Assembly: GCF_030915445.1 (NCBI RefSeq)
Contig: NZ_CP133264.1
Location: 2,728,001-2,792,000, forward strand
Reading direction: 5' to 3'
DNA length: 64,000 nt
Source of the DNA: Clostridium sp. OS1-26
GTDB lineage: Bacteria; Bacillota; Clostridia; Clostridiales; Clostridiaceae
The position numbers and the translations under genes are program-made. The first letter of the stretch is position 1. The number at the start of each line of letters is the position of its first letter. This document shows, one piece after another, positions 26,131 through 35,329 of this stretch. A model generated the notes under the pieces. The model saw only the letters and a program-made list of their open reading frames with translations. It was not told the DNA's origin and did not search any database.

Positions 26131-29100
26131 ATGAAAAAAAGCGATATTTTTAATGAACAAGGTAAACGTAAGTGTGAATGTACTTTCGGTAAGATATTTA
26201 GATTAAATCCCAATCTAATAGCTATCTCTGCATATGAAGATGGAAGAATTTTAGAGTGCAATGAGGCATTTTTAGATAGCTTTGGATATAAAAAAACAGA
26301 TATTATAGGGAGAACAGCCTTAGAATTAGGCATATGGATTAACAAAGAAGATAGATTAAGATATATTGATGCTCTTAGAGAAAGCGAAAGTATAAAAGAT
26401 TTAGAAATAAATATTAGAGTTAAATCAGGTGAAATAAGAAGTTATTCGGTTGTATCACAAATTATTGAGACAGATGGAGTGAAGTGCATACTCGATTTTT
26501 TTAAAGATATTACAGAAAAAAATGCTGCTGAAAAGGAGCTTTTAAAAAGTGAAAGAGAGTTTAGAGGGATATTTGAACAAGCAGCTGTTGGTATTTGCTA
26601 CTTATCATTAGAAGGCAGGTTTATCAAAACCAACAATAAGTTTTGCCAGATAGTAGGATATACAAAAGAAGAACTCACAGATATGAACTTTAAACAAATT
26701 ACTCATCCAGAGGATTTAGAAAAGGACTTAAAACTTTATTACAAAACATTAAATAACGAGTTGGATACTTATACTATAGAAAAAAGATATGTAAGAAAAG
26801 ATTTTTCAATAGTGTGGGTAAGCTTAACGGTATCATTATCTCTTGATGAAAATTTAAAGCCTCAATATCGTATTGGAGCTGTTATAGATATTACAGAAAA
26901 AAAATTACAAGATGAAGCAATAAAAAAGCTGAATGAGGAATTGGAAAAGAGAGTAGAAGAAAGAACAAAAGAGCTTCAAAATACTCTTGATAAATTACAG
27001 AAAAGAGATACACAAAGAAGGATTGCGGAAAACCATCTTAGAGAGGCGTATACATTTAACAGAAAAGTTATCGAATGTTCTCCTATAGGTATAATGACTT
27101 ATAACTCAGAAGGACAATGTGTGTCAGTAAATGATGAAGTTGTAAGAATATCCGGCGGTACCAGGGAGGAACTGCTTAAACAAAATTTTAAGTATAATGA
27201 GACTTGGAAAAAATATAATCTTTATGATGCTGCTATGAAAGCCTTAAGTACTGGAAAAGAAGAAAGAATAACTGTTAATATGGTCACTACCTTTGGAAAT
27301 AAAGTATGGCTTGAATGTAGCTTTGTTCAATTTAGTATGAAAGAAGAACCTCATTTGCTATTTTTATCTAATGATATAAGCAATCAAAAGATTATGGAAA
27401 ATGAAATTGCATTATTTTTCGATACAGCATTAGATATGCTATGTATATATGATTTTGACGGATATTTTAGGAGGATCAGCCCTACATGGAGCAAAACTCT
27501 AGGATGGAGTGAAGAAGAGCTATATTCAAAACCATTTATAGAATTTGTTCATAAAGAAGATAAGACTAAAACAATTGATGTTTTGAAAGAGTTAAATGCT
27601 GGAGGACAAGTAGTAAGATTTGAAAATCGATATCTGTGTAAGGATGGAACGTATAAGTGGCTTGCTTGGAATTCTTATGGATACTTAGAAAGAAGAATTA
27701 TAATAGCAACAGCAAGAGATATTACAGAAAGCAAGCATACAGAAGAGATACTTAGAAACGCAAAAGAAATAGCAGAAAAAGCGGATAAGGCAAAAAGTGA
27801 ATTTTTAGCAAATATGAGTCATGAAATTAGAACACCATTAAATGCTATTATTGGTTTTAGTGAAATCCTTTATTCAGAAGAAAATGATGAAAAACATAAA
27901 AATTATCTGGAATCCATAAACATTGCTGGAAATAGCCTATTGAACATTATAAATGATATTTTAGATCTATCTAAAATTGAAGCTGGAATGATGAAGCTTC
28001 AGTTGATTCCTATTAATCCAAGGAGAATACTTGAGGAAATTGAGAGGATATTTCGTATGAAGATCTCTCAAAAGGAACTACAGTTTTGCATTGAGATTGA
28101 TAGTAAAATTCCAGACTCACTTCTTCTTGATGAAACAAGAATAAGGCAGGTACTTTTAAATTTAGTTGGAAATGCTGTTAAGTTTACCGAGAAAGGATAT
28201 ATTCGGTTATCTATGAAAAAGCATTTTTCTAGTCCAGTTTATCAGGACAAAATTAATTTAGCTATTTCTGTCGAAGATACTGGCATAGGAATACAAGAAA
28301 GTGATTTAGAAAGTATATTTGAGTCCTTTAAGCAACAACATGGACAAAATAACAGGAAATATGGAGGCACAGGACTTGGCCTTTCAATAAGTAAAAGATT
28401 AGCAGAAATGATGAATGGAAGATTAATGGTTGAAAGTGTTGTTGGCAAAGGAAGTATATTTACAATAATAATTCAGGATGTAAATGTATCAAATCTAAAG
28501 CCTATCAGTGAAAATAACAATGAAAGTCAAATTACAAAAATATTGTTTGAAAATAAAAAAGTTCTTATTGTCGATGATGTAGATTCAAATAGAATTCTTC
28601 TAAAAGAAATACTTGAAAAAGTGGGATTACAAGGTGTAATGGCACAAAATGGATTTGAGGCTTTAGATATATTATCTAAGGAAAAACCAGATTTAATTAT
28701 TATGGATATTATGATGCCTGAGATGGATGGTATAGAAACCACAAAAAAAATTAAAAGTTCAAAAGATACTGCATCTATACCGATTATTGGATTAACTGCT
28801 ACTGTAAAGTTTGAGGATGATAGAAGTATCGATAGTGTACAGTTTGATGGTGCTATATATAAACCAGTTACTATTTCAAGGTTACTAGAGGAAATTAAAA
28901 AATTTATTCCAAGCATTAAAGAAAAAAGTACAGACAGTGAACAATTGGTTATTAAAAATGAGAGCACACTGACTCCGTTATTAGCAAAACAATTAATGGA
29001 TAGTATTTATCCATATGTTTCAAAGCTTAAAATAGCAGTAAGAGGAACTGTTGCAGAAGAGCTTTCTGAGCTACTAATTACATTGGGAGAAAAGCATAGT

Positions 29101-29235
29101 ATAAAGTATTTATATGAAAAAGGTGTAGAATTAAGGAAGGCTGTTGAATACTTTGATATAATAAAAATTAATGAATGTGTTGTACACCTTGGATACTGGA
29201 TGAATAAATTAATATATGCTGGAGGTGATATGTAA
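26131..29235 (+). CDS. Hybrid histidine kinase with four PAS domains and a receiver
   Basis: A 1034-residue soluble kinase. Four PAS/PAC units occupy about residues 25-130, 140-265, 315-430 and 430-545, separated by a coiled coil (~270-310, KKLNEELEKRVEERTKELQN in part). The HisKA has His564 in NMSHEIRTPLNAI; the HATPase has NLVGNAVKFTEKG, EDTGIGI and GTGLGLSISK. The receiver at ~800-925 has VLIVDDVDSN and Asp859 in IIMDIMMPEMDG. The last ~100 residues may be a small Hpt-like helical region. No membrane segment, so it senses an internal signal such as redox or a small ligand. Its stop overlaps the start of the diguanylate cyclase gene (TAATG). Confidence 0.9.
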   Translation: MKKSDIFNEQGKRKCECTFGKIFRLNPNLIAISAYEDGRILECNEAFLDSFGYKKTDIIGRTALELGIWINKEDRLRYIDALRESESIKDLEINIRVKSGEIRSYSVVSQIIETDGVKCILDFFKDITEKNAAEKELLKSEREFRGIFEQAAVGICYLSLEGRFIKTNNKFCQIVGYTKEELTDMNFKQITHPEDLEKDLKLYYKTLNNELDTYTIEKRYVRKDFSIVWVSLTVSLSLDENLKPQYRIGAVIDITEKKLQDEAIKKLNEELEKRVEERTKELQNTLDKLQKRDTQRRIAENHLREAYTFNRKVIECSPIGIMTYNSEGQCVSVNDEVVRISGGTREELLKQNFKYNETWKKYNLYDAAMKALSTGKEERITVNMVTTFGNKVWLECSFVQFSMKEEPHLLFLSNDISNQKIMENEIALFFDTALDMLCIYDFDGYFRRISPTWSKTLGWSEEELYSKPFIEFVHKEDKTKTIDVLKELNAGGQVVRFENRYLCKDGTYKWLAWNSYGYLERRIIIATARDITESKHTEEILRNAKEIAEKADKAKSEFLANMSHEIRTPLNAIIGFSEILYSEENDEKHKNYLESINIAGNSLLNIINDILDLSKIEAGMMKLQLIPINPRRILEEIERIFRMKISQKELQFCIEIDSKIPDSLLLDETRIRQVLLNLVGNAVKFTEKGYIRLSMKKHFSSPVYQDKINLAISVEDTGIGIQESDLESIFESFKQQHGQNNRKYGGTGLGLSISKRLAEMMNGRLMVESVVGKGSIFTIIIQDVNVSNLKPISENNNESQITKILFENKKVLIVDDVDSNRILLKEILEKVGLQGVMAQNGFEALDILSKEKPDLIIMDIMMPEMDGIETTKKIKSSKDTASIPIIGLTATVKFEDDRSIDSVQFDGAIYKPVTISRLLEEIKKFIPSIKEKSTDSEQLVIKNESTLTPLLAKQLMDSIYPYVSKLKIAVRGTVAEELSELLITLGEKHSIKYLYEKGVELRKAVEYFDIIKINECVVHLGYWMNKLIYAGGDM

Positions 29236-30191
29236 TGGAAAGTCTAGATAATGCACTTGTAATGATTATAGATGATAATCCTGAAAATCTTAAATATCTT
29301 GCAAGCATAGTTAAAAAGAGTGGTTACGAATATGTAATGTCTTTAAACGGAAAGCAAGCCTTTGAATTTTTAAAAAGTGAAAAACCAGATATCATATTAT
29401 TAGATATAATGATGCCGGAGATGGATGGATACGAGGTATGTCAAAAGCTAAAGAGTGATGAAAACACAAAAGATATACCAGTTATTTTTGTAACTGCAAA
29501 GACAGAAATAGATGAAATTGTTAAAGGCTTTGAGGTAGGTGGAGTTGATTATGTAACAAAACCCTTTAATTCCATTATTTTAGAATCCAGAATACGGACA
29601 CATATTGAACTTAAACGATCAAAGGATAAATTAAAGAAATATATTGCTAAACTTGAAGAGACTAATACAATACTGGAAGAAGAAAAGGAACGCTCAGACT
29701 ATCTTGCCAATAGAGATTATCTTACTGGAATTTTTAACAGACGCTATATGGTTGAGAGAATGAAGGAAGAACATGCTAGATTTTTAAGATATAAAGAAAT
29801 ATTTGCTATAGGAATATTTGATATAGATAATTTCAAGAAAATCAATGATACTTATGGACACGAATGTGGTGATTTTATACTAGTGTCCTTAACAAAGTCA
29901 ATAAGTGAATCTATAAGAAAAATGGACTGCTTTGCAAGGTGGGGAGGAGAAGAATTTATTGTTATGCTTCCTAAAACCGATTTAGCAGGTGCAACAGTTT
30001 TATTTGAAAAGATTAGAGAAAAGGTGGAGAACACGACATACAGTTATAATGATTTTAATTTAAATATAACTTTTACCTGTGGAATTGCAGAAATTTCTGA
30101 TGAAGAAACTATAGATAACTGTATAGTTCGTGCAGATAAGGCATTGTATAAAGGGAAAATTAGCGGAAAGAATCAAATAGTAAAGGGATAG
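29235..30191 (+). CDS. Response regulator with GGDEF output: diguanylate cyclase
   Basis: A 318-residue protein. The N-terminal receiver has VMIIDDNPENL, Asp57 in ILLDIMMPEMDG and YVTKPF. A coiled-coil linker leads to a GGDEF domain with the active GGEEF at residues 237-241 and an upstream RxxD inhibitory site (RKMD, 228-231) exactly five residues before it. It should make cyclic di-GMP when phosphorylated and be product-inhibited. It overlaps the hybrid kinase gene by one base, so the kinase is its likely phospho-donor. The HD-GYP protein at 10.9 kb is a possible opponent. Confidence 0.92.
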   Translation: MESLDNALVMIIDDNPENLKYLASIVKKSGYEYVMSLNGKQAFEFLKSEKPDIILLDIMMPEMDGYEVCQKLKSDENTKDIPVIFVTAKTEIDEIVKGFEVGGVDYVTKPFNSIILESRIRTHIELKRSKDKLKKYIAKLEETNTILEEEKERSDYLANRDYLTGIFNRRYMVERMKEEHARFLRYKEIFAIGIFDIDNFKKINDTYGHECGDFILVSLTKSISESIRKMDCFARWGGEEFIVMLPKTDLAGATVLFEKIREKVENTTYSYNDFNLNITFTCGIAEISDEETIDNCIVRADKALYKGKISGKNQIVKG

Positions 30192-30207
30192 GTATATAAT
30201 TATATAC

Positions 30208-31401
30208 CTATCTTTTTCTGCTAAAGTTGGAGCTCTTATTTGATCTAAAGGATGGGTTACTTGCTTTTGGGTCCATAATTATTCCTCTATGTATCTCTTT
30301 TGGTTCAATTGTTATCTTAAAGTTATTTTCATATTTTTTAATTATTGATTTTTCTCTCACCGTAACTAATGAAATGGCAGTTCCTGTTTTTCCTGCTCTT
30401 CCAGTTCTTCCTACTCTATGGAGATATTCTTTGGAGTCTTCAGGTAAATCTAAATTAAATATATGAGTTACATCTTTTACATCTAATCCTCTTGCTGCTA
30501 GGTCTGAAGCTACAAGAATTTGAATTTTTCCATTTCTAAAGCCTTCTAAAGCTTTCTTTCTTTCTTCTTTTGAGGCATTACCAAATATTCCATAGGCTTT
30601 AATATGGTGGTGTTGAAGTTTTAACGTAGTGAGCTGAGTTTCTTCGTTTTTGTTTATAAATACAATAGCCCTTTCAGGATTTGTAGAAGCTATAAGTTTT
30701 CTCAATAACTCAATTTTATCTCTTTGCTCTACAGTAAAATACATGTGATAAATATTTGGGTTAACTAAAGACTCTTCTTCAATTTTTATAACTTTAGGTT
30801 CTTTCATTAAATCTTTTGCTATTTTAAGTGTTTCATCATTTATAGTTGCCGAAAATATCATAAGTTGTCTGTCTCTCATTGTAGTTTTAATAACATCTTT
30901 TACTGAAGCTAAACTGTTTTGAGATAGCAGTCTGTCACCTTCATCAATAACAATAGTTTTTATAGTATGAGCACTTATTTTTCTCATTTTAATAAGCTCA
31001 AGTATTCTCCCTGTGGAACCTACAATTATGTGGGGTTTTTCTTTTAATTTTTCCACTTGTCTCTTTATGTTAACTTCTCCTATTATAGCAACAGAAGTTA
31101 CCGGAACATTGGAGTTCTCAGATAATAACTTTATTTGGTTATTTATCTGCATAACTAATTCATGTGTCGGAGCCAATATAATAGCTTGCATTTCTCTTTT
31201 TGTATTATCTATCTTTTCAAATATAGGCAACAGATAAGCAAGAGTTTTTCCACTTCCAGTCTGCGATTGACCTATTACATCAATATTTTCAAGTGCATCA
31301 GGTATTATTTTTTCTTGTATGTCAGTAGGTTCAGTTATTCCTTCTTTTTTTAGTCCTTCTATCAAATTTTCATTTAATCCTAATTTATCAAAAGAGGTCA
31401 T
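30208..31401 (-). CDS. DEAD-box-family RNA helicase with DEGD motif II
   Basis: A 397-residue helicase: Q motif GITEPTDIQEKIIP, Walker A SQTGSGKT, Ia APTHELVMQ, Ib GSTGRIL, motif II IDEGD, motif III SATIN, IVa VFINKN, V ASDLAARGLDVKDV, VI HRVGRTGRAGKTG. The C-terminus is short and basic (NKSSNFSRKR). Motif II reads DEGD in place of DEAD. Probably unwinds RNA in ribosome assembly or mRNA decay, often important in the cold. GGAG precedes the ATG. Short length excludes a DbpA RNA-binding domain. Confidence 0.88.
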   Translation of the reverse strand: MTSFDKLGLNENLIEGLKKEGITEPTDIQEKIIPDALENIDVIGQSQTGSGKTLAYLLPIFEKIDNTKREMQAIILAPTHELVMQINNQIKLLSENSNVPVTSVAIIGEVNIKRQVEKLKEKPHIIVGSTGRILELIKMRKISAHTIKTIVIDEGDRLLSQNSLASVKDVIKTTMRDRQLMIFSATINDETLKIAKDLMKEPKVIKIEEESLVNPNIYHMYFTVEQRDKIELLRKLIASTNPERAIVFINKNEETQLTTLKLQHHHIKAYGIFGNASKEERKKALEGFRNGKIQILVASDLAARGLDVKDVTHIFNLDLPEDSKEYLHRVGRTGRAGKTGTAISLVTVREKSIIKKYENNFKITIEPKEIHRGIIMDPKASNPSFRSNKSSNFSRKR

Positions 31402-31496
31402 GCTATTTATCTCCTTCAGATTTAAATTTTGCCTTGTTAAAAACTCCTATAATTTTATACTTACTATCCTTGTTTGTCAAATGAATTTAAGTTGGT

Positions 31497-31521
31497 CAGA
31501 TGAGGTTTGAAACCCCATCTG
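31497..31521. repeat. Short inverted repeat upstream of the helicase gene
   Basis: CAGATGAGGTTT and AAACCCCATCTG form a compact hairpin between the divergent transcripts' ends. A similar GGTGGGGTTTT...CCATCTGAAG hairpin is at 50786-50820, so it may be a member of a dispersed family. Confidence 0.45.
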
Positions 31522-31560
31522 ATTCAAGTTTTTACTTCATCTAAGGTTCTTAGATATTAA

Positions 31561-31601
31561 AAAACAAGGTTCTAATGCTAAATTCAGAGCACTAGAACCT
31601 T
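31561..31601 (-). terminator. Terminator of the ferritin-like gene
   Basis: On the minus strand AAGGTTCTA pairs with TAGAACCTT and is followed by T's. It lies 7 bp after the stop codon. Confidence 0.8.
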
Positions 31602-31607
31602 ATATAA

Positions 31608-32096
31608 TTAACCGTTATCTATTTCATTAAGTAATTTTGTGAAATATTCTATATGAGCTTTTTCTTCATCTATTAATTTAAATAATACTTCTTTAACTTC
31701 ACCTTCTGCAATTCCTTGATACATTTTTGTATAAACTTCTACAGTAAGCTTTTCAGACTTAACGGCGTATTCTATAGCAGATTTTAAATCTTTGAAAGCA
31801 TCTTCAGAAGGTTCTTTTTTATCAAATACCTTGTCTTCTATTAAAGCTCTTAGATAAGATGTTACCTCAGCATCAAAGAGATAATCATAATCTACATCTT
31901 TTTTGCTTGATAAATCATTATACAGCTTTGTAAATTGCTCTTTGTGAAGGAATTCTTGTCCTGCAGCTGCTAGTAAAAAATCCCTTATTTTTCCAGTTGT
32001 GTATTTAGCTCCGTTGGTATAGAAGCTTCTTCCTTCTTCCTCCATTAGTATAGCAATTTTTAATATTTCTAAACCATTAAAAGTATTTGATGACAT
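31608..32096 (-). CDS. Rubrerythrin/ferritin-like diiron protein (no rubredoxin domain)
   Basis: A 162-residue four-helix protein with the di-iron ligand pattern: Glu in AILMEEEGRSFY, ExxH in AGQEFLHKEQF, Glu in KSEKLTVEVY and ExxH in DEEKAHIEYF. Such proteins reduce hydrogen peroxide or handle iron in anaerobes. The C-terminal rubredoxin zinc-ribbon of classical rubrerythrin is absent. Probably a single-gene unit with its own terminator; the AGAAGGGATGGGG region before the ATG is the likely ribosome site. Confidence 0.8.
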   Translation of the reverse strand: MSSNTFNGLEILKIAILMEEEGRSFYTNGAKYTTGKIRDFLLAAAGQEFLHKEQFTKLYNDLSSKKDVDYDYLFDAEVTSYLRALIEDKVFDKKEPSEDAFKDLKSAIEYAVKSEKLTVEVYTKMYQGIAEGEVKEVLFKLIDEEKAHIEYFTKLLNEIDNG

Positions 32097-32370
32097 TATA
32101 CCCCATCCCTTCTTATAAATATGTAATCTTCAAGAATATTATAAATATTAAGTGTATGATGTAAATAATATAACATACAAGCTTTAGATAATACAAGTAT
32201 AAATTTAGAGCTTATTTAAAAATATTAATTATTATTTAATAAAATGTATTTAACTCTATAGTAAGTTATGGTAAAATGTAATAAATATTAATAAATATTT
32301 GATTTAGCAATTAAGCCTTTAAGTGATAATAATTAATTTAATACAAAAGTAAGAATTTAGGAGGAAAGTA

Positions 32371-34071
32371 TTGGTGATTAGTAGGATTAAGAATTTGAAA
32401 ATAGTAAAAAGTGTATTTATGATGGCAGTTTTAGCAGTGATTTTTACATCTCTTATAGGAATAGCTGGATATATGAGCATCAATAAAATGGATAATATTA
32501 CACAGTCTATGTATGATGAACGCGTTCAGCCTCTAGGAATTGGTGCAGGTATAAGAGGCGAGTTTGCTAATATGAGAATAGAGGTGCACAAAGCAATTAT
32601 TAAATATGATGTAAAATATAATGAATCAATTGCAAAACATAACGATAAAATACAAAAGTATTTAGAAGACTATTCTAAAATAAATTTAGACGAAAAGGAT
32701 AAGAAGCTTTTAGGTGAATTCAAAAGTAACTATGAAATATATCTAAGTGTTTGGAAAAAGTCTAATGAATATATGAGCACGGGAACAAAGATGCGAGATG
32801 AGGATTATACTCAAATGGCAAATGCAGCAGCTAAAGGTGAAAATGCACTTTTAGAGCTGAAAGAATACTACATACAGCAATCAAGTGAATTAAATATTTT
32901 AAGCAATAATATACATAAATCAACAACTAGAATATTTGTAGTATTGTTATTAGTATCAATAGTAATTTTTAGCCTTATATCCTACATTGTTATTAGAATA
33001 ATTCAAAATTCAGCAAAGGAAATGAATGAAAGTATTAAAACTTTAGCAACGGGAGATTTTACTGTAAAACTAGAAACAGATAGTAAAAATGAGTTTGGGG
33101 TAATGAAAACAACATTATCAAAAATGGTTAAAGATGTATCTGAAATGATTAAAACCGTTAAAGACAATTCTAAAAGTATAAATTCTCAGGCAGAAGGATT
33201 ATCCAGTATAGCTGTTGAAATGTCTGCATCCTCTGAAAATGTCACTAATGCTATACAAGATGTTGCTCAAGGAACAAATTCACAAAGTGAAGATTTAGTT
33301 GAGATGACAAATGTATTAAATAGTTTTGGAGAGCAAATTAATGAAATAGTTAACTCTATAGAAGAGGTTGGGGCCACTTCAAGCAGTATTGGTGAGATGG
33401 CTAAATATAGTAATAATGATATGAAGAGTTTAATGCAATCAATAACAAGTGTAAGTAATTCTTTTAAAGATTTAATAAACAAGGTTAATAATCTAGGAAA
33501 TAATATAGAAAAGATAAATGAAATAACAAATTTAATAAACAATATTGCTGGACAAACCAATTTATTAGCTTTAAATGCTTCAATAGAAGCAGCAAGAGCA
33601 GGAGAGCAGGGAAGGGGCTTTGCAGTGGTAGCTGATGAAATTAGAAAACTTGCTGAACAAAGTAAAGCATCTTCTCAAAAAATATATATGTTGATTAATA
33701 ATACTAAAAAGGATAAAGAAGCCATGGTGGAAACTACTGAAATAATGAACAGTGAGTTAAATAATCAGATGAATGTAATAGATAACACAATAAATTCTTT
33801 TAAGAAAATAGTAAATACCTTAAATGAGGTTAATCCTAGAATCAAAGCCATCAACACGTTTGCATTAGATATAAATTCAGAGAAGAATTCAATATTGCAA
33901 AAGATAGAACAAGCATCTGCTGTTTCAGAGGAAGTTTCTGCATCTTCTGAACAAATAGTGGCTTCGGCACAAGAACTAAACGCTTCTACAGAAGAGGTTG
34001 CATCAACTTCCGAAAGATTGAGTAATATGACAAAGAAAATGACAGAACAAGTTAGCAAATTTAAATTGTAA
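32371..34071 (+). CDS. Methyl-accepting chemotaxis protein, 4HB-type sensor
   Basis: A 566-residue receptor: N-terminal helix ~12-35, extracytoplasmic four-helix-bundle sensor ~36-185, second helix ~187-210, HAMP ~212-262, and signalling domain with the conserved hairpin tip [20 protein letters not shown] and [10 protein letters not shown]. The start is TTG at 32371 (or GTG three bases later) behind AGGAGG. Four-helix-bundle sensors of this type bind small molecules such as amino acids directly. Ligand unknown. Terminator at 34077. Confidence 0.88.
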   Translation: MVISRIKNLKIVKSVFMMAVLAVIFTSLIGIAGYMSINKMDNITQSMYDERVQPLGIGAGIRGEFANMRIEVHKAIIKYDVKYNESIAKHNDKIQKYLEDYSKINLDEKDKKLLGEFKSNYEIYLSVWKKSNEYMSTGTKMRDEDYTQMANAAAKGENALLELKEYYIQQSSELNILSNNIHKSTTRIFVVLLLVSIVIFSLISYIVIRIIQNSAKEMNESIKTLATGDFTVKLETDSKNEFGVMKTTLSKMVKDVSEMIKTVKDNSKSINSQAEGLSSIAVEMSASSENVTNAIQDVAQGTNSQSEDLVEMTNVLNSFGEQINEIVNSIEEVGATSSSIGEMAKYSNNDMKSLMQSITSVSNSFKDLINKVNNLGNNIEKINEITNLINNIAGQTNLLALNASIEAARAGEQGRGFAVVADEIRKLAEQSKASSQKIYMLINNTKKDKEAMVETTEIMNSELNNQMNVIDNTINSFKKIVNTLNEVNPRIKAINTFALDINSEKNSILQKIEQASAVSEEVSASSEQIVASAQELNASTEEVASTSERLSNMTKKMTEQVSKFKL

Positions 34072-34076
34072 CCAAT

Positions 34077-34114
34077 AAAAAAGCTATCAATGGTTTTAGA
34101 CATTGATAGCTTTT
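34077..34114 (+). terminator. Terminator of the chemoreceptor gene
   Basis: AAAAGCTATCAATG pairs with CATTGATAGCTTTT. Confidence 0.85.
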
Positions 34115-34126
34115 AATTAGATATTA

Positions 34127-34198
34127 TTAATCTAGACATTCGATTAGACACTCTTCAATAACATCTTCTGTAATTATAAACATTTCTAAAAAGTTCAT
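34127..34198 (-). CDS. Candidate 23-residue small protein
   Basis: A short ORF with a near-perfect ribosome site: TTAGGAGG, seven bases, ATG. It reads MNFLEMFIITEDVIEE and ends CLD. It is acidic and amphipathic with two cysteines. It sits convergent to the chemoreceptor, just after its terminator, in a 426-bp gap that has no other gene. The ribosome site is better than that of many neighbours, so translation is likely. Function unknown. A chance ORF is possible since it is so short. Confidence 0.45.
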   Translation of the reverse strand: MNFLEMFIITEDVIEECLIECLD

Positions 34199-34497
34199 TT
34201 TAATACCTCCTAATAATACGACTTAATAGAATTGTCGCAATAAATACTATAATGGTAGTATTATTAGTACGAAAACCAACGAAATTTTAAAAATTAGGGA
34301 CTAAATTAGAAGATGGAGTTTGAAGATTCTCAGAATTGCCAGCCAAGATATTCGATCATTTTTCTAATTTTATATAACTCTAATATTTGAAACAAATTTG
34401 ATTTTGCAAATGTACCTTGCAACTATTCTATAAAACAAATTAATTTTACCGTAGATATATAATTATAACATATTCTAAAAAAAATACAAGTCAATTA

Positions 34498-34992
34498 CTA
34501 ATTTCTTTCGCGGGAAATCATTTCCTTTATGATATTTAGATATGATTCAGACACATCAGGAAATACTGTCAGCATAGTATCTATAACGTAATCGATATTG
34601 CTATCATCTACTTTTTTAGCTCTGTTATCATTGTCTAAAATCATACCTTCGCTATCTAGGTTGCCATATATAACAGCTACAATTGGAGATTGCATAACCG
34701 TATCATTTTCTATACACCTCTCTGAGTAGTATAATGCTCCATCCATAACTATAAGTTGTCCATACACATATTCTTTTTGGGACGTACTGTTATTATGGTC
34801 ATTATCAAAAGCATATTGTGTATGCTCTACGTGCTTAATATCAAGTCTATAACTATCTTCTTTTCTTGTTAAAACACACCTTACTTCTAGCTCAAGCAGT
34901 CTTTTTTTCATATGTTTAGAGAAGTTTTCGCCAAATTCATTAATAAACATCTTCATTGATATTGTTTTTTTCATTTTATAATTTTTTTTCAT
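34498..34992 (-). CDS. Hypothetical protein
   Basis: A 164-residue soluble protein. The N-terminus is strongly basic (MKKNYKMKKTISMKMFI). The middle has alternating hydrophobic strands (YGQLIVMDGALYYSER, PIVAVIYGNLDSEG) and the end is helical (YVIDTMLTVFPDVSESY). There is no signal peptide or membrane segment. AAAGGAG is well placed before the ATG. I do not recognise the family. A terminator-like hairpin lies in its leader on the same strand (35050-35075), which could mean attenuation. Confidence 0.6.
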   Translation of the reverse strand: MKKNYKMKKTISMKMFINEFGENFSKHMKKRLLELEVRCVLTRKEDSYRLDIKHVEHTQYAFDNDHNNSTSQKEYVYGQLIVMDGALYYSERCIENDTVMQSPIVAVIYGNLDSEGMILDNDNRAKKVDDSNIDYVIDTMLTVFPDVSESYLNIIKEMISRERN

Positions 34993-35329
34993 TATAAATA
35001 ATCTCCTTTGTAATGTGATATTTTAAAAACTACAAATATTACCGTTGAATAAAAAGCCACCTTTGGAAAGGTGGCAGAACGATTACTGCTTATATATTAA
35101 AGTTTAATATATTACATTATGTAATAATTATGTTTTATAAACAATTCTTATATTATATCATTAAATTTTGCGAAAATCAAGAAAATTATTACGATTCCCT
35201 TGATAAAGCTTCGAAAACAATTAATATTTAGTTTACAACTATAAAGCCTATATGAAATAATCTTATATCTAGAGTTATTTTATGTTAATATTAGAATAAA
35301 TATTAACTATAATAGCGAGGGAAAAGCAC
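34993..35329. other. Intergenic region between divergent genes
   Basis: 337 bp without ORF. It carries the hairpin at 35050-35075, otherwise AT-rich promoter DNA for the hypothetical gene to the left and the S41-like gene to the right. No repeat of the two palindromic families. Confidence 0.5.
35050..35075 (-). terminator. Terminator-like hairpin in the leader of the 34498-34992 gene
   Basis: On the minus strand GCCACCTTT pairs with AAAGGTGGC and is followed by TTTTT. It stands 58 bp before the start codon, where no upstream minus-strand gene needs terminating, so an attenuator is possible. Confidence 0.5.

Noticed and set aside
28527..28967. 146-residue antisense ORF inside the hybrid kinase
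   Set aside because: It is the complement of the receiver domain coding region, which has clear motifs on the plus strand.
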